DNA of 8,167 bases, taken from assembly GCA_022705125.1 (NCBI GenBank), contig JAKJFB010000114.1, positions 1-8,167 of the forward strand. Direction: 5' to 3'. The position numbers were made by a program, and so were the translations under genes. Positions 1 through 5,935 of this stretch are shown piece by piece; within the stretch, counting starts at the first letter, position 1; each line of letters begins with the position of its first letter. Under the pieces are notes generated by a model. That model searched no databases, was not told the DNA's origin, and saw nothing but the letters and a program-made list of their open reading frames with translations. The stretch is from Pseudomonadota bacterium (GTDB taxonomy: Bacteria; Pseudomonadota; Gammaproteobacteria; Pseudomonadales; UBA5518).

Positions 1-218
1 GCGAGGAGGGCCTCACGCTCGATGCGATCAAGCAGCGCGTACGCCTGAAGCTTGCGCAGGAATTGCTGCACCCGGCGGCGCGCATCAAGGTCAGCGACGT
101 CGCGCTGCGGCTCGGCTTCAGCGATGTGCGCTCCTTCCGCCGCGCCTTCATCGAGTGGACCGGCGAGACGCCGGATGCGTGGCGGCGGCGTAATCCGGCG
201 GCCCCGCGCAGCGATTGA
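1..218 (+). CDS. AraC-family transcriptional regulator, C-terminal end (5' truncated)
   Basis: The frame is open from the window edge (first full codon at position 3) to TGA at 216-218, giving the last ~71 residues of an AraC/XylS-type DNA-binding protein. The visible part is the second half of the C-terminal double helix-turn-helix domain. VALRLGFSDVRSFRRAF followed by the W-TGETPDAWRRR segment matches the family signature around the second recognition helix (x-x-GF-s-x-x-s-F-x-R-x-F-k-x-x-x-G-x-t-P-x-x-x-R). The N-terminal sensing domain lies outside the window, so the ligand cannot be judged. The gene points towards the P450 operon and ends 74 bp before it, so it may be a local activator; that is inference from position. 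No terminator hairpin is evident after its stop codon. Confidence 0.9.
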   Translation, partial: EEGLTLDAIKQRVRLKLAQELLHPAARIKVSDVALRLGFSDVRSFRRAFIEWTGETPDAWRRRNPAAPRSD

Positions 219-228
219 CGACAGGCTG

Positions 229-257
229 TTGACCCTTGGCGAGAATAACGGTACGCT
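229..257 (+). promoter_or_regulatory. Candidate sigma70-type promoter of the P450 operon
   Basis: TTGACC at 229-234 matches the -35 consensus at five of six positions. TACGCT at 252-257 keeps the key T, A and final T of a -10 box. The spacer is the optimal 17 bp. Transcription would start near 264-266, leaving a leader of about 28 nt before the P450 ATG, with GGGAG at 282-286 as its ribosome binding site. This is the only sizeable non-coding gap in the window and precedes the first gene of the operon. It is a sequence match only. Confidence 0.5.
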
Positions 258-264
258 AAGTACC
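250..264. promoter_or_regulatory. Perfect 15-bp palindrome overlapping the -10 box, candidate repressor operator
   Basis: GGTAC (250-254) and GTACC (260-264) are perfect inverted arms around the 5-bp centre GCTAA. A few alternate flanking positions (248/266, 246/268, 244/270) also pair, so the dyad is loosely extended to about 27 bp. It encloses the candidate -10 hexamer, where a bound dimeric repressor would block RNA polymerase. Size and symmetry suit a TetR-family dimer, and the operon encodes one at 4116-4802. The pairing of that protein with this site is inference. I saw no second copy of the dyad in the window. Confidence 0.5.
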
Positions 265-292
265 ATAAATTTCACGGACCCGGGAGCCTGCC

Positions 293-1489
293 ATGCCGCT
301 CGACTATGATCCGTTCTCCGACGCCGCGATGCGCGATCCTTTCCCCCTCTACGCGGCGATGCGCGCCGAGGGCAGGCCGCATTTCATTCCGCAGTACAAC
401 GCCTGGGCGCTGACGCGCTTCGCCGATGTCTGGGAAGCGAGCATGCACCACGAGGCCGACGTCACGTGGACCGCCGGCGCGCTGCCGACGCAGTTGCTGC
501 TCGGCGAACCGGTGCCGCACGCCTTCACCACGATGGACGCGCCGGATCACCGCAAGTGGCGCGGGGTGGTGCGCAGGGAATACACCCCGGAGGGCGTGCG
601 CGCGCACGAGTCGCGCATCCGGACCCTGGTGCGGGAGGTACTGGAGCCTCTCGTGGCCCGCGGACGCTTCGATCTCTATTCGGACTACGCGAACCGCGTG
701 TTCTGCCTCAATTCCGGCTACAACCTCGGGCTGCCGCGCGAGGACGCCATCACCTGGCGCGCGCTGATCGACGACATGATCCATCGCGATCGCGGCCAGC
801 GCGGCAGCTCGGAGCGCAACCGGCGCGCGGCTGCCGAACTCGGCGGCTATCTCGCCGAGTACGTGCAGATGCTGCGCCGCCACCCCGATCGCGCGAGCGG
901 CCACACGGCGGCCTATATGACTACCGAGATCGACGGCAGGCGCCTCGACGACCAGGACATGGTCAACCTGCTGATGAACTTTCTCATTGTCGGTTCCGAG
1001 ACCACGCCGATGGTCTGTGCCGGCGCGCTCTACTACCTGGAGCGGCACCCGGCGCAGAAGGCCGCGGTGCTCGCGGACCACGGGCTGGTCCAGCAGCTCT
1101 TCCTGGAGACGGCGCGCTTCGACCAGCCCACCAACATGCTGTGCCGTCGCGCGGTGCGCGACTTCACGCTGGGCGGCGCCGACATCAAGGCCGGGCAGGA
1201 CCTGCTCTACATCTACGCCTCGGCCAACCGCGACGAGGCCGAGTTCGAGCGCGCCGACGAATTCGATATCTTCCGCCGCTACGAGCGCGATCTCACCTAC
1301 GGTGCCGGCGGCCACAAGTGCCTCGGCATGCACCTGGCGACGATGGCCGGGGTGATCGTGATCGAGGAGTTCCTGAAGGCGGCGGGGGACTACGCGGTGC
1401 TCGTCGACGAGTGCGAGCGTGCCTACGGCGAGCACCTGTCGGGCTTCCTGCACGTGCCGGTACAAACAACGACGACGAGGGAAGCATGA
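293..1489 (+). CDS. Cytochrome P450 (bacterial soluble type)
   Basis: A 398-residue heme-thiolate monooxygenase that would insert one oxygen atom from O2 into an organic substrate, using electrons from a ferredoxin partner not encoded here. The hallmarks are in order. HRKWR (86-90) is the C-helix heme-propionate contact. VGSETT (233-238) is the I-helix oxygen-activation motif, with acid-alcohol pair E236/T237. ETAR (272-275) is the K-helix ExxR, and R285 lies in the usual meander region. The heme-binding loop YGAGGHKCLG (336-345) has C343 as the axial thiolate. Length is normal for class I bacterial P450s, and there is no membrane anchor, so it is cytoplasmic. The ATG at 293 is preceded by GGGAG at 282-286. 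As the first gene after the promoter it probably performs an early hydroxylation. Its stop overlaps the next start (ATGA, 1486-1489), suggesting translational coupling. Substrate and CYP subfamily cannot be assigned by eye. Confidence 0.96.
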   Translation: MPLDYDPFSDAAMRDPFPLYAAMRAEGRPHFIPQYNAWALTRFADVWEASMHHEADVTWTAGALPTQLLLGEPVPHAFTTMDAPDHRKWRGVVRREYTPEGVRAHESRIRTLVREVLEPLVARGRFDLYSDYANRVFCLNSGYNLGLPREDAITWRALIDDMIHRDRGQRGSSERNRRAAAELGGYLAEYVQMLRRHPDRASGHTAAYMTTEIDGRRLDDQDMVNLLMNFLIVGSETTPMVCAGALYYLERHPAQKAAVLADHGLVQQLFLETARFDQPTNMLCRRAVRDFTLGGADIKAGQDLLYIYASANRDEAEFERADEFDIFRRYERDLTYGAGGHKCLGMHLATMAGVIVIEEFLKAAGDYAVLVDECERAYGEHLSGFLHVPVQTTTTREA

Positions 1490-2457
1490 AGATCTGTGCG
1501 CTCGGTTACATCGGCATCGGCGTCCCCGATCCGCGGGCCTGTCTCGATTACGCAACGTCCGTGCTCGGCCTGATGCCGGCGCGCGCCTGTCCCGGCGAGG
1601 ACTGGGGCATGCCCGCGGTGCCCGGCAGCGGCCCGGCCAGCGCCGGCAGTGGCATCGCGGCCGATGGCAGCGTGTATCTCAAGCTGGACGAGTGGCAGTG
1701 GCGCATCGGGGTGCACCCGCGCGCGGGGCGGGCGGGGCTGATGTACCTGGGGCTGGAAGTGGCGGGAGCGCTCGAGCTGGAGCAGGCGCTCGCGGAGCTG
1801 CGCGCGGCCGGCTGCGACGCGCGCGCCGGCACCGAGGCCGAGGCGCGTGCGCGCGCGGTGACCGGCATGGGACACACGCGCGACCCGATGGGCAATGCCA
1901 TCGAGCTGTTCTATGGCCCGGTCAAGGACCGCAAGTTCGTCTCTCCCGCGGGCATGGAGTTCGTCGCCGGCGCCCTGGGCGTGGGGCACATCAACCTGCT
2001 GGCCGCGCCGCTCGTGGCCGCGCGCGATTTCTACACGCGCGTGCTGGGCCTTCGCCTGACCGATTTCATCCGCTTCGGCCCGGGCGATTCGGCGAACTTC
2101 TTCCACTGCAACGCGCGCCATCACTCGATCGGACTGTTGAAGGTGGGCGATCTTGCCGGCGTGCATCACCTGATGCTCGAGGCGCGCGACATCGACATGG
2201 TCGGCCGCTGCCTGCAGCGCGTGGAAGAGGCCGGCATCCCGATCACCTCCACGCTCGGGCGCCACGCCAACGACCGCATGCTGTCTTTCTACATGGCGAG
2301 CCCCTTCGGCTTCGAGGTGGAGATCGGTTGTGAGGGCGTGCGCGTCGATGAGCACTGGACGCCGTCTGAATTCGTCGAGGGCGATATCTGGGGCCATCGC
2401 GGTCTCGATCCCGAGACCATCCAGCGCAACCTGGCGGCCATGGGCGGCCAGGGCTAG
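1486..2457 (+). CDS. Extradiol (meta-cleavage) ring dioxygenase, two-domain VOC/type I family
   Basis: A 323-residue protein resembling BphC/HsaC-type extradiol dioxygenases, which use Fe(II) to cleave a catecholic ring next to the two hydroxyls. Two VOC domains are visible. The N-terminal one (about 1-143) ends in DPMGNAIELFYGP. The catalytic one (about 160-285) carries the expected residues: H168 (GHINLL), H228 (HHLMLEA) and E279 (FEVEIG) as the 2-His-1-carboxylate iron ligands, H213 of the RHHSIGL segment as the catalytic base/acid, and Y269 (SFY) near the active site. The C-terminal tail with W301-G-H-R also occurs in this family. At 323 residues it is slightly longer than the usual ~290-300. 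The start overlaps the P450 stop, and GAGGG lies at 1477-1481. Cytoplasmic. It probably opens a dihydroxylated aromatic ring formed upstream in the pathway. Whether the substrate is a biphenyl-like, secosteroid or other catechol cannot be told. Confidence 0.92.
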   Translation: MKICALGYIGIGVPDPRACLDYATSVLGLMPARACPGEDWGMPAVPGSGPASAGSGIAADGSVYLKLDEWQWRIGVHPRAGRAGLMYLGLEVAGALELEQALAELRAAGCDARAGTEAEARARAVTGMGHTRDPMGNAIELFYGPVKDRKFVSPAGMEFVAGALGVGHINLLAAPLVAARDFYTRVLGLRLTDFIRFGPGDSANFFHCNARHHSIGLLKVGDLAGVHHLMLEARDIDMVGRCLQRVEEAGIPITSTLGRHANDRMLSFYMASPFGFEVEIGCEGVRVDEHWTPSEFVEGDIWGHRGLDPETIQRNLAAMGGQG

Positions 2458-2480
2458 CGCTGATACAGCAATGAGCGGAG

Positions 2481-2486
2481 AAGGAG
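2481..2486 (+). promoter_or_regulatory. Shine-Dalgarno site that fixes the VOC-protein start
   Basis: AAGGAG lies 8 nt before ATG 2495. An in-frame ATG at 2471 has no purine-rich site before it and would place this one inside the coding region, so 2495 is the better start. Confidence 0.6.
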
Positions 2487-2494
2487 CTGAAACG

Positions 2495-2902
2495 ATGGCA
2501 ATGCAGTTGCAGAAGGCCGTGCTCGACGCGGGTATCGTCACGCGGGACCTCGAGCGCGCGGCGCGCTTCTATGGCGAGGTGCTGGGATTGCCGGCGGCGG
2601 GCGAGATCGCGATGCCGGGCATCGGGCTGGTGCGCCGCTACGCGGTGGGCGAGAGCACGTTGCGCATCTTCCTGCCCGAGACGCTGCCTGTCGAGCAGGA
2701 GCACGGCGACGGATTCGCGAGCCGCACCGGCATCCGCTACCTCACGCTCGCGATTGCGAACCTCGAGGAAACCGTCGCTGCGGTGGCCGCGGCTGGCTTC
2801 GGGGTGCCGATGGCACCGAAGCAACTGCGCCCGGGAGTGCGCGCCGCGCAGATCCAGGACGGCGATGGCAATACCATCGAGTTGATGCAGCACGACGCCT
2901 GA
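2495..2902 (+). CDS. Small single-domain VOC/glyoxalase-fold protein, probably lacking the usual metal ligands
   Basis: A 135-residue protein with the paired beta-alpha-beta-beta-beta modules of the vicinal oxygen chelate fold. Module 1 contains DLERAARFYGEVLGL (18-32). Module 2 runs from about GIRYLTLAIANLEETV to DGDGNTIELMQ (79-132). The typical family member binds a divalent metal through His/Glu at the ends of strands. Here only E129 (NTIEL) is in the usual place. The expected His of strand 1 is in a D-A-G-I context (11-14), and that of module 2 is Tyr (Y82, GIRYLTL). It may therefore be metal-free, a binding protein, or use other residues. Known family activities include glyoxalase, methylmalonyl-CoA epimerase and resistance proteins; none is supported specifically. 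It lies between the dioxygenase (37 bp before) and an acyl-CoA dehydrogenase (13 bp after), so a role in isomerising or binding a ring-cleavage or CoA intermediate is a reasonable guess. Confidence 0.88.
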   Translation: MAMQLQKAVLDAGIVTRDLERAARFYGEVLGLPAAGEIAMPGIGLVRRYAVGESTLRIFLPETLPVEQEHGDGFASRTGIRYLTLAIANLEETVAAVAAAGFGVPMAPKQLRPGVRAAQIQDGDGNTIELMQHDA

Positions 2903-2915
2903 ACGGGAGAATCGC

Positions 2916-4103
2916 GTGGATTTCGAGTTTTCGCCCGAGGAGCTGGATTTCGTCGCGGATGTGCGGCGTTTCATCGCCGCGCAAAAGGCCCTGCCGGATG
3001 CGGCCGAGGTGATGGCGCCGGATCGCGAAGCGGACTCGATGCTCGCCGACAGCCCCGCGCGGCGCGCCTTCAACCGCCGCCTGGCCGAAGCCGGCTACCT
3101 CGGCATGAGCTGGGGGCGCGAATACGGCGGGCAGGAGAAGTCCGGCGTCCACGACTACCTGCTGAACGAGGAGCTCGCGAGCGTGGGCGCGCCGCTGATC
3201 GGCAAGGGCGTGGGCTGCATCGGCAAGACGCTGATCGCGCACGGCTCCGAGAAGCTCAAGCGTGAGTTCCTGCCGAAGATCCTGCGCGCCGAGATCGAGT
3301 TTGCACTCGGTTATTCCGAACCCGCGGCGGGTTCCGATCTCGCATCGCTGCAATTGCGCGCCGTGCGCGACGGCGATGACTGGGTGCTGAACGGCCAGAA
3401 GATGTGGACCACCTCGGCGCACTTCGCCGACTGGTACTGGGTCGCGGCGCGCACGGATCCGGACGCTCCCAAGCACAAGGGCATCAGCGTGTTCCTGCTG
3501 CCGATGGATCACCCGGGCCTCACGGTCACGGAGATCCGGACCATGGGCGACCACCGCACCAACCAGGTGTTCTTCGACGACGTGCGCGTGCCGGGTGACT
3601 ACCTGGTCGGCAACGCCAACGAGGGTTGGACCTATGTCTGCGAAGCGCTCGACTACGAACGCTTCACGATGTTCACCGTGGGCCCGATCCGCGTGAAGTT
3701 CGATGCGCTCATCGAGCTGCTGCGCATCACGCGCCGCGACGGCGCTGCGCTCGCCGACGACCCGCTGCTGCGCCGCAGCGTCGCGCGGCTCGCCGCCGAG
3801 CTGGAGACCGCGACGATGTTGCAGCGGCGCGTGATCGCCGCCGCGATGAAGGGCGCCGTGCCCACGGTGGAAGCGGCGATGTACAAGCTCTACAGCACCG
3901 AGCTCGGGCGGCGCATGGCGGATTTCGCTCTCGATGCGCTCGGCCCCGAGGGCCTGCTGCGCCACGACGCGCCCGATGCGCCCGCCGCCGGCAAATGGGA
4001 GCATTCGTACCGGGCCACGGTCGTGGACACCATCGGCGGCGGCTCCTCCGAGGTGCAGAAAAACATCATCGCGCGGCGTGGCCTGGGTCTGCCGCTCCGC
4101 TAG
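2916..4103 (+). CDS. Acyl-CoA dehydrogenase (FadE-like, full FAD-binding features)
   Basis: A 395-residue flavoprotein expected to introduce an alpha-beta double bond into an acyl-CoA, passing electrons to electron transfer flavoprotein. The N-terminal helical domain begins at about 6 (SPEELDFVADVRRF). The middle domain has GYSEPAAGSDLASL (132-145) and the GQKMWTTSAHFADW segment (160-173), which contact FAD and substrate. The C-terminal segment is IGGGSSEVQKNIIARRGLG (373-391). The classical MCAD-type catalytic Glu in the YEG position is replaced by Gly (about G375). E248, in the helix containing LDYER (245-249), aligns with the catalytic Glu of isovaleryl-CoA dehydrogenase and is the likely base. 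The start is GTG at 2916, with GGGAG at 2905-2909 at good spacing; no nearby ATG fits better. With the second dehydrogenase at 4820 it resembles the paired FadE subunits of mycobacterial steroid side-chain degradation, so it may form a heterotetramer. Substrate unknown. Confidence 0.96.
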   Translation: MDFEFSPEELDFVADVRRFIAAQKALPDAAEVMAPDREADSMLADSPARRAFNRRLAEAGYLGMSWGREYGGQEKSGVHDYLLNEELASVGAPLIGKGVGCIGKTLIAHGSEKLKREFLPKILRAEIEFALGYSEPAAGSDLASLQLRAVRDGDDWVLNGQKMWTTSAHFADWYWVAARTDPDAPKHKGISVFLLPMDHPGLTVTEIRTMGDHRTNQVFFDDVRVPGDYLVGNANEGWTYVCEALDYERFTMFTVGPIRVKFDALIELLRITRRDGAALADDPLLRRSVARLAAELETATMLQRRVIAAAMKGAVPTVEAAMYKLYSTELGRRMADFALDALGPEGLLRHDAPDAPAAGKWEHSYRATVVDTIGGGSSEVQKNIIARRGLGLPLR

Positions 4104-4115
4104 GCAGGAGAAGCC

Positions 4116-4802
4116 ATGGATTCGGAGAATCAGTCCGTCCGGGGGCGCGGGCGGCCGCGCAGCCAGGCATCGGAGAAGGCCATTCTCGACGCGACGATGG
4201 ATTTGCTGTCGGAGCTGGGCTTTCGCGCCGTGACCGTCGATGCGATCGCCGAGCGCGCCGGTGCCAGCAAGGCGACCATTTACCGGCGCTGGCCGGCGAA
4301 GGAGAACCTGGTGATCGCGGCCTTCGCGAGCACGCCGCTGCTGGCGGTGCGCGGACGCGGTGACACGGTCTCGCAGCTGGTCGACGTGCAGGCGCAGTTT
4401 GCGCGCTTCATGCAGGAGACCACGCTGGGAGGCGTACTCGCTGCTCTCGTGGCCGAGCGTGCGCACAATCCGGCGCTGGGCGTGGCGATGGATCCGCTGG
4501 TGGACCAGCGGCGCCAGCCGATGGCAGAAATCCTGCGGCGCGCGATCGAGCGCGGGGAACTGGCCGAAGACCTCGACATCGAGTTCGCGATAGACATGAT
4601 TTCCGCACCCACGCTGCAGCGGATCATGGTCATGGGGCTGCCGACCGACCGCGGCTACATTCGCCGGGTGGTCGAGACGGCGATCCGGGGGTTGGGCGGA
4701 TCGGCCCGGGGAGAAACGGTACTGAAGGCTCGGGCGAAAGCGCCAGCGAAGGCAAGGGCGAAGGCGCCGGGCAAGGCGCCGGCGAGCACGAAGCAGAAGT
4801 GA
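4116..4802 (+). CDS. TetR/AcrR-family transcriptional regulator with basic Lys-Ala-Pro tail
   Basis: A 228-residue regulator. The N-terminal DNA-binding domain spans about 18-66, with the helix-turn-helix in VTVDAIAERAGASKATIYRR (39-58) and the typical continuation W-PAKENLV. The remainder is a helical ligand-binding and dimerisation domain up to about residue 193. Two basic extensions stand out: RGRGRPR (9-15), which resembles an AT-hook core, and a C-terminal tail (203-228) with seven Lys and two Arg arranged as x-K-A-[RP] tetrapeptides. Without the tail the length (about 200) is normal for the family. AGGAG at 4106-4110 precedes the ATG by 5 nt. The gene sits inside the operon, between two acyl-CoA dehydrogenase genes, so it would be co-transcribed. 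It probably represses the operon until a pathway intermediate, perhaps a CoA thioester, binds; the palindrome at 250-264 is the candidate target. Ligand and target are inference. Confidence 0.95.
   Translation: MDSENQSVRGRGRPRSQASEKAILDATMDLLSELGFRAVTVDAIAERAGASKATIYRRWPAKENLVIAAFASTPLLAVRGRGDTVSQLVDVQAQFARFMQETTLGGVLAALVAERAHNPALGVAMDPLVDQRRQPMAEILRRAIERGELAEDLDIEFAIDMISAPTLQRIMVMGLPTDRGYIRRVVETAIRGLGGSARGETVLKARAKAPAKARAKAPGKAPASTKQK
4722..4781 (+). repeat. Five imperfect 12-bp tandem units encoding x-K-A-[RP] repeats
   Basis: Starting at residue 203 of the TetR protein, five consecutive 12-bp units encode LKAR, AKAP, AKAR, AKAP and GKAP. The units share a GCGAAGGCGCCG-like core with a few substitutions. 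The Lys/Ala/Pro composition is like the low-complexity tails of bacterial histone-H1-like proteins and of AlgP. Tandem units of this kind can gain or lose copies in frame. Confidence 0.8.
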
Positions 4803-4806
4803 ACAA

Positions 4807-4814
4807 GGGAGAGG
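4807..4814 (+). promoter_or_regulatory. Shine-Dalgarno region that fixes the second acyl-CoA dehydrogenase start
   Basis: GGGAGAGG ends 5 nt before ATG 4820. A GTG at 4799 opens the same frame earlier, overlapping the TetR stop, but it would put this site inside the gene and add seven residues before the conserved MDLDFSDEQ start. ATG 4820 is preferred. Confidence 0.6.
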
Positions 4815-4819
4815 AAGGA

Positions 4820-5935
4820 ATGGACCTGGATTTCTCCGACGAGCAGACGCTGCTGCGCGATACCGTGCGCAGTCTCTGCGCCGACCTGCTCGACAGCCAG
4901 CAGTTACGTGTCCTGGAGTGCGACGAGCGCGGCTACAGCAGGCGCGTGTGGCGTGCGCTCGGCGAGACCGGCGTGACCGGCGTGCTGGTGCCCGAGTCGC
5001 ATGGCGGCGTGGGTCTCGGCCTGATCGACTGCGCGATCGTGCACGAGGAGCTGGGCCGTTGCCTGGCGCCGGTGCCGCACATCCCGAGCTGCGTGCTGGC
5101 GGCGCGCCTGATCGCGCTGGCGGGCAGCGATGCCCAGCAGGCCGAGTGGCTGCCGGCGATCGCCGCCGGCGAGCGCATCGTGGCGCCCGCGTGGCGGGAA
5201 CCGGGCAACTCCGCGGATATCGAGCGCGTTGCGCTCGCCGCGCGGCATGCGCACGGACGTATCGTGCTCGCGGGCGCGAAGACCCTGGTGCCCTTCGCCA
5301 ACAGTGCCGACGCCCTCCTCGTCATCGCCCGGCTCGACGGCGAGCTCGTCGCGCTGCTCGTCCCGAGCGACAGCGCCGGGATCCGCCTGGTCGATCTGCC
5401 CAATCACGCCGGGCAGAAGCTGATGCGCGTGGAATTCGCCGAGGTCGCGGTGGATGCGCAGAATCTGTTCGATCGCGCGCCGCTCGCCGAAGCCTGGCAG
5501 CGCGCCATGCACGAGACGCTGGTCGCGCTGGCGGCGGAGTCGATCGGCGGCGCCGCGCGCATGCTGGAGATGGCCGCTGCCTACGCCAAGGAGCGCGTGC
5601 AGTTCGGGCAGCCGATCGGCGCCTTCCAGGCGATCGCGCATTACCTCGCGGATGCCGCCACCGAGATCGAGGGTGTGCGCTGGCTCGTGTACCAGGCCGC
5701 GTGGGCGGCCGACACGGGGCGCCCCTTCGAGCAGCTGGCGCTGATGGCGAAGCTGCAGGCCGGCGCGGTCTACCGCCGCGCGACGCACAAGGGCGTGCAG
5801 ATCCACGGCGGGCTCGGCTTCAGCCTCGATGCCGATCCGCAGCTCTTTTACCGCCGGGCCAAGCACCAGCAGCTGATGTACTGGGATCCGGCGTACCTGG
5901 AGCGGCGCATTGCCGCGGGAGTGTTCGGCGCATGA
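4820..5935 (+). CDS. Acyl-CoA dehydrogenase-like protein, divergent (FadE28-type partner subunit)
   Basis: A 371-residue member of the acyl-CoA dehydrogenase superfamily. The N-terminal helical domain (FSDEQTLLRDTVRSLC, 5-20) and the HGGVGLGLIDCAIVHEELGR stretch (61-80) are clear. The C-terminal domain has RVQFGQPIGAFQAIAHYLAD (259-278) and QIHGGLGFSLDADPQLFYRR (327-346). The middle domain is eroded: the usual TEP-x-x-GSD motif reads REPGNSAD (126-133), and the conserved W-T-S segment is replaced by LVPFANSADALLV (156-168). The C-terminal YEG Glu is absent (LMYWDPAY, 352-359). E240 (ALAAESIGG) is at or near the alternative helix-G catalytic position. This pattern fits the partner subunit of heteromeric FadE pairs, where only some FAD sites are functional. 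The gene starts 17 bp after the TetR stop and ends in an ATGA overlap with the SDR gene. It probably works with the dehydrogenase at 2916-4103; which subunit carries the active base cannot be decided here. Confidence 0.95.
   Translation: MDLDFSDEQTLLRDTVRSLCADLLDSQQLRVLECDERGYSRRVWRALGETGVTGVLVPESHGGVGLGLIDCAIVHEELGRCLAPVPHIPSCVLAARLIALAGSDAQQAEWLPAIAAGERIVAPAWREPGNSADIERVALAARHAHGRIVLAGAKTLVPFANSADALLVIARLDGELVALLVPSDSAGIRLVDLPNHAGQKLMRVEFAEVAVDAQNLFDRAPLAEAWQRAMHETLVALAAESIGGAARMLEMAAAYAKERVQFGQPIGAFQAIAHYLADAATEIEGVRWLVYQAAWAADTGRPFEQLALMAKLQAGAVYRRATHKGVQIHGGLGFSLDADPQLFYRRAKHQQLMYWDPAYLERRIAAGVFGA

Noticed and set aside
272..1555. Antisense open frame (427 codons) opposite the P450
   Set aside because: Shadow of a high-GC gene. 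The P450 on the + strand has every family motif; the antisense product shows none.
466..2457. Possible 663-residue fusion reading through from an alternative frame of the P450 into the dioxygenase
   Set aside because: The first 340 codons are out of frame with the P450 and are Arg/Ala-rich nonsense. The dioxygenase begins at ATG 1486 with a ribosome site and family-like N-terminus.
2458..2494. Intercistronic gap checked for a terminator or promoter
   Set aside because: There is no inverted repeat with a T-run and no -35/-10 pair; only the AAGGAG ribosome site is evident.
1423..2541. Antisense open frame (372 codons) opposite the extradiol dioxygenase
   Set aside because: Compositional shadow without domain similarity or ribosome binding site.
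2742..4466. Long antisense open frame (574 codons) across the acyl-CoA dehydrogenase and TetR genes
   Set aside because: Its translation is rich in Arg, His, Ala and Val with no recognisable domain, as expected opposite GC-rich genes. The + strand frames encode clear conserved families.
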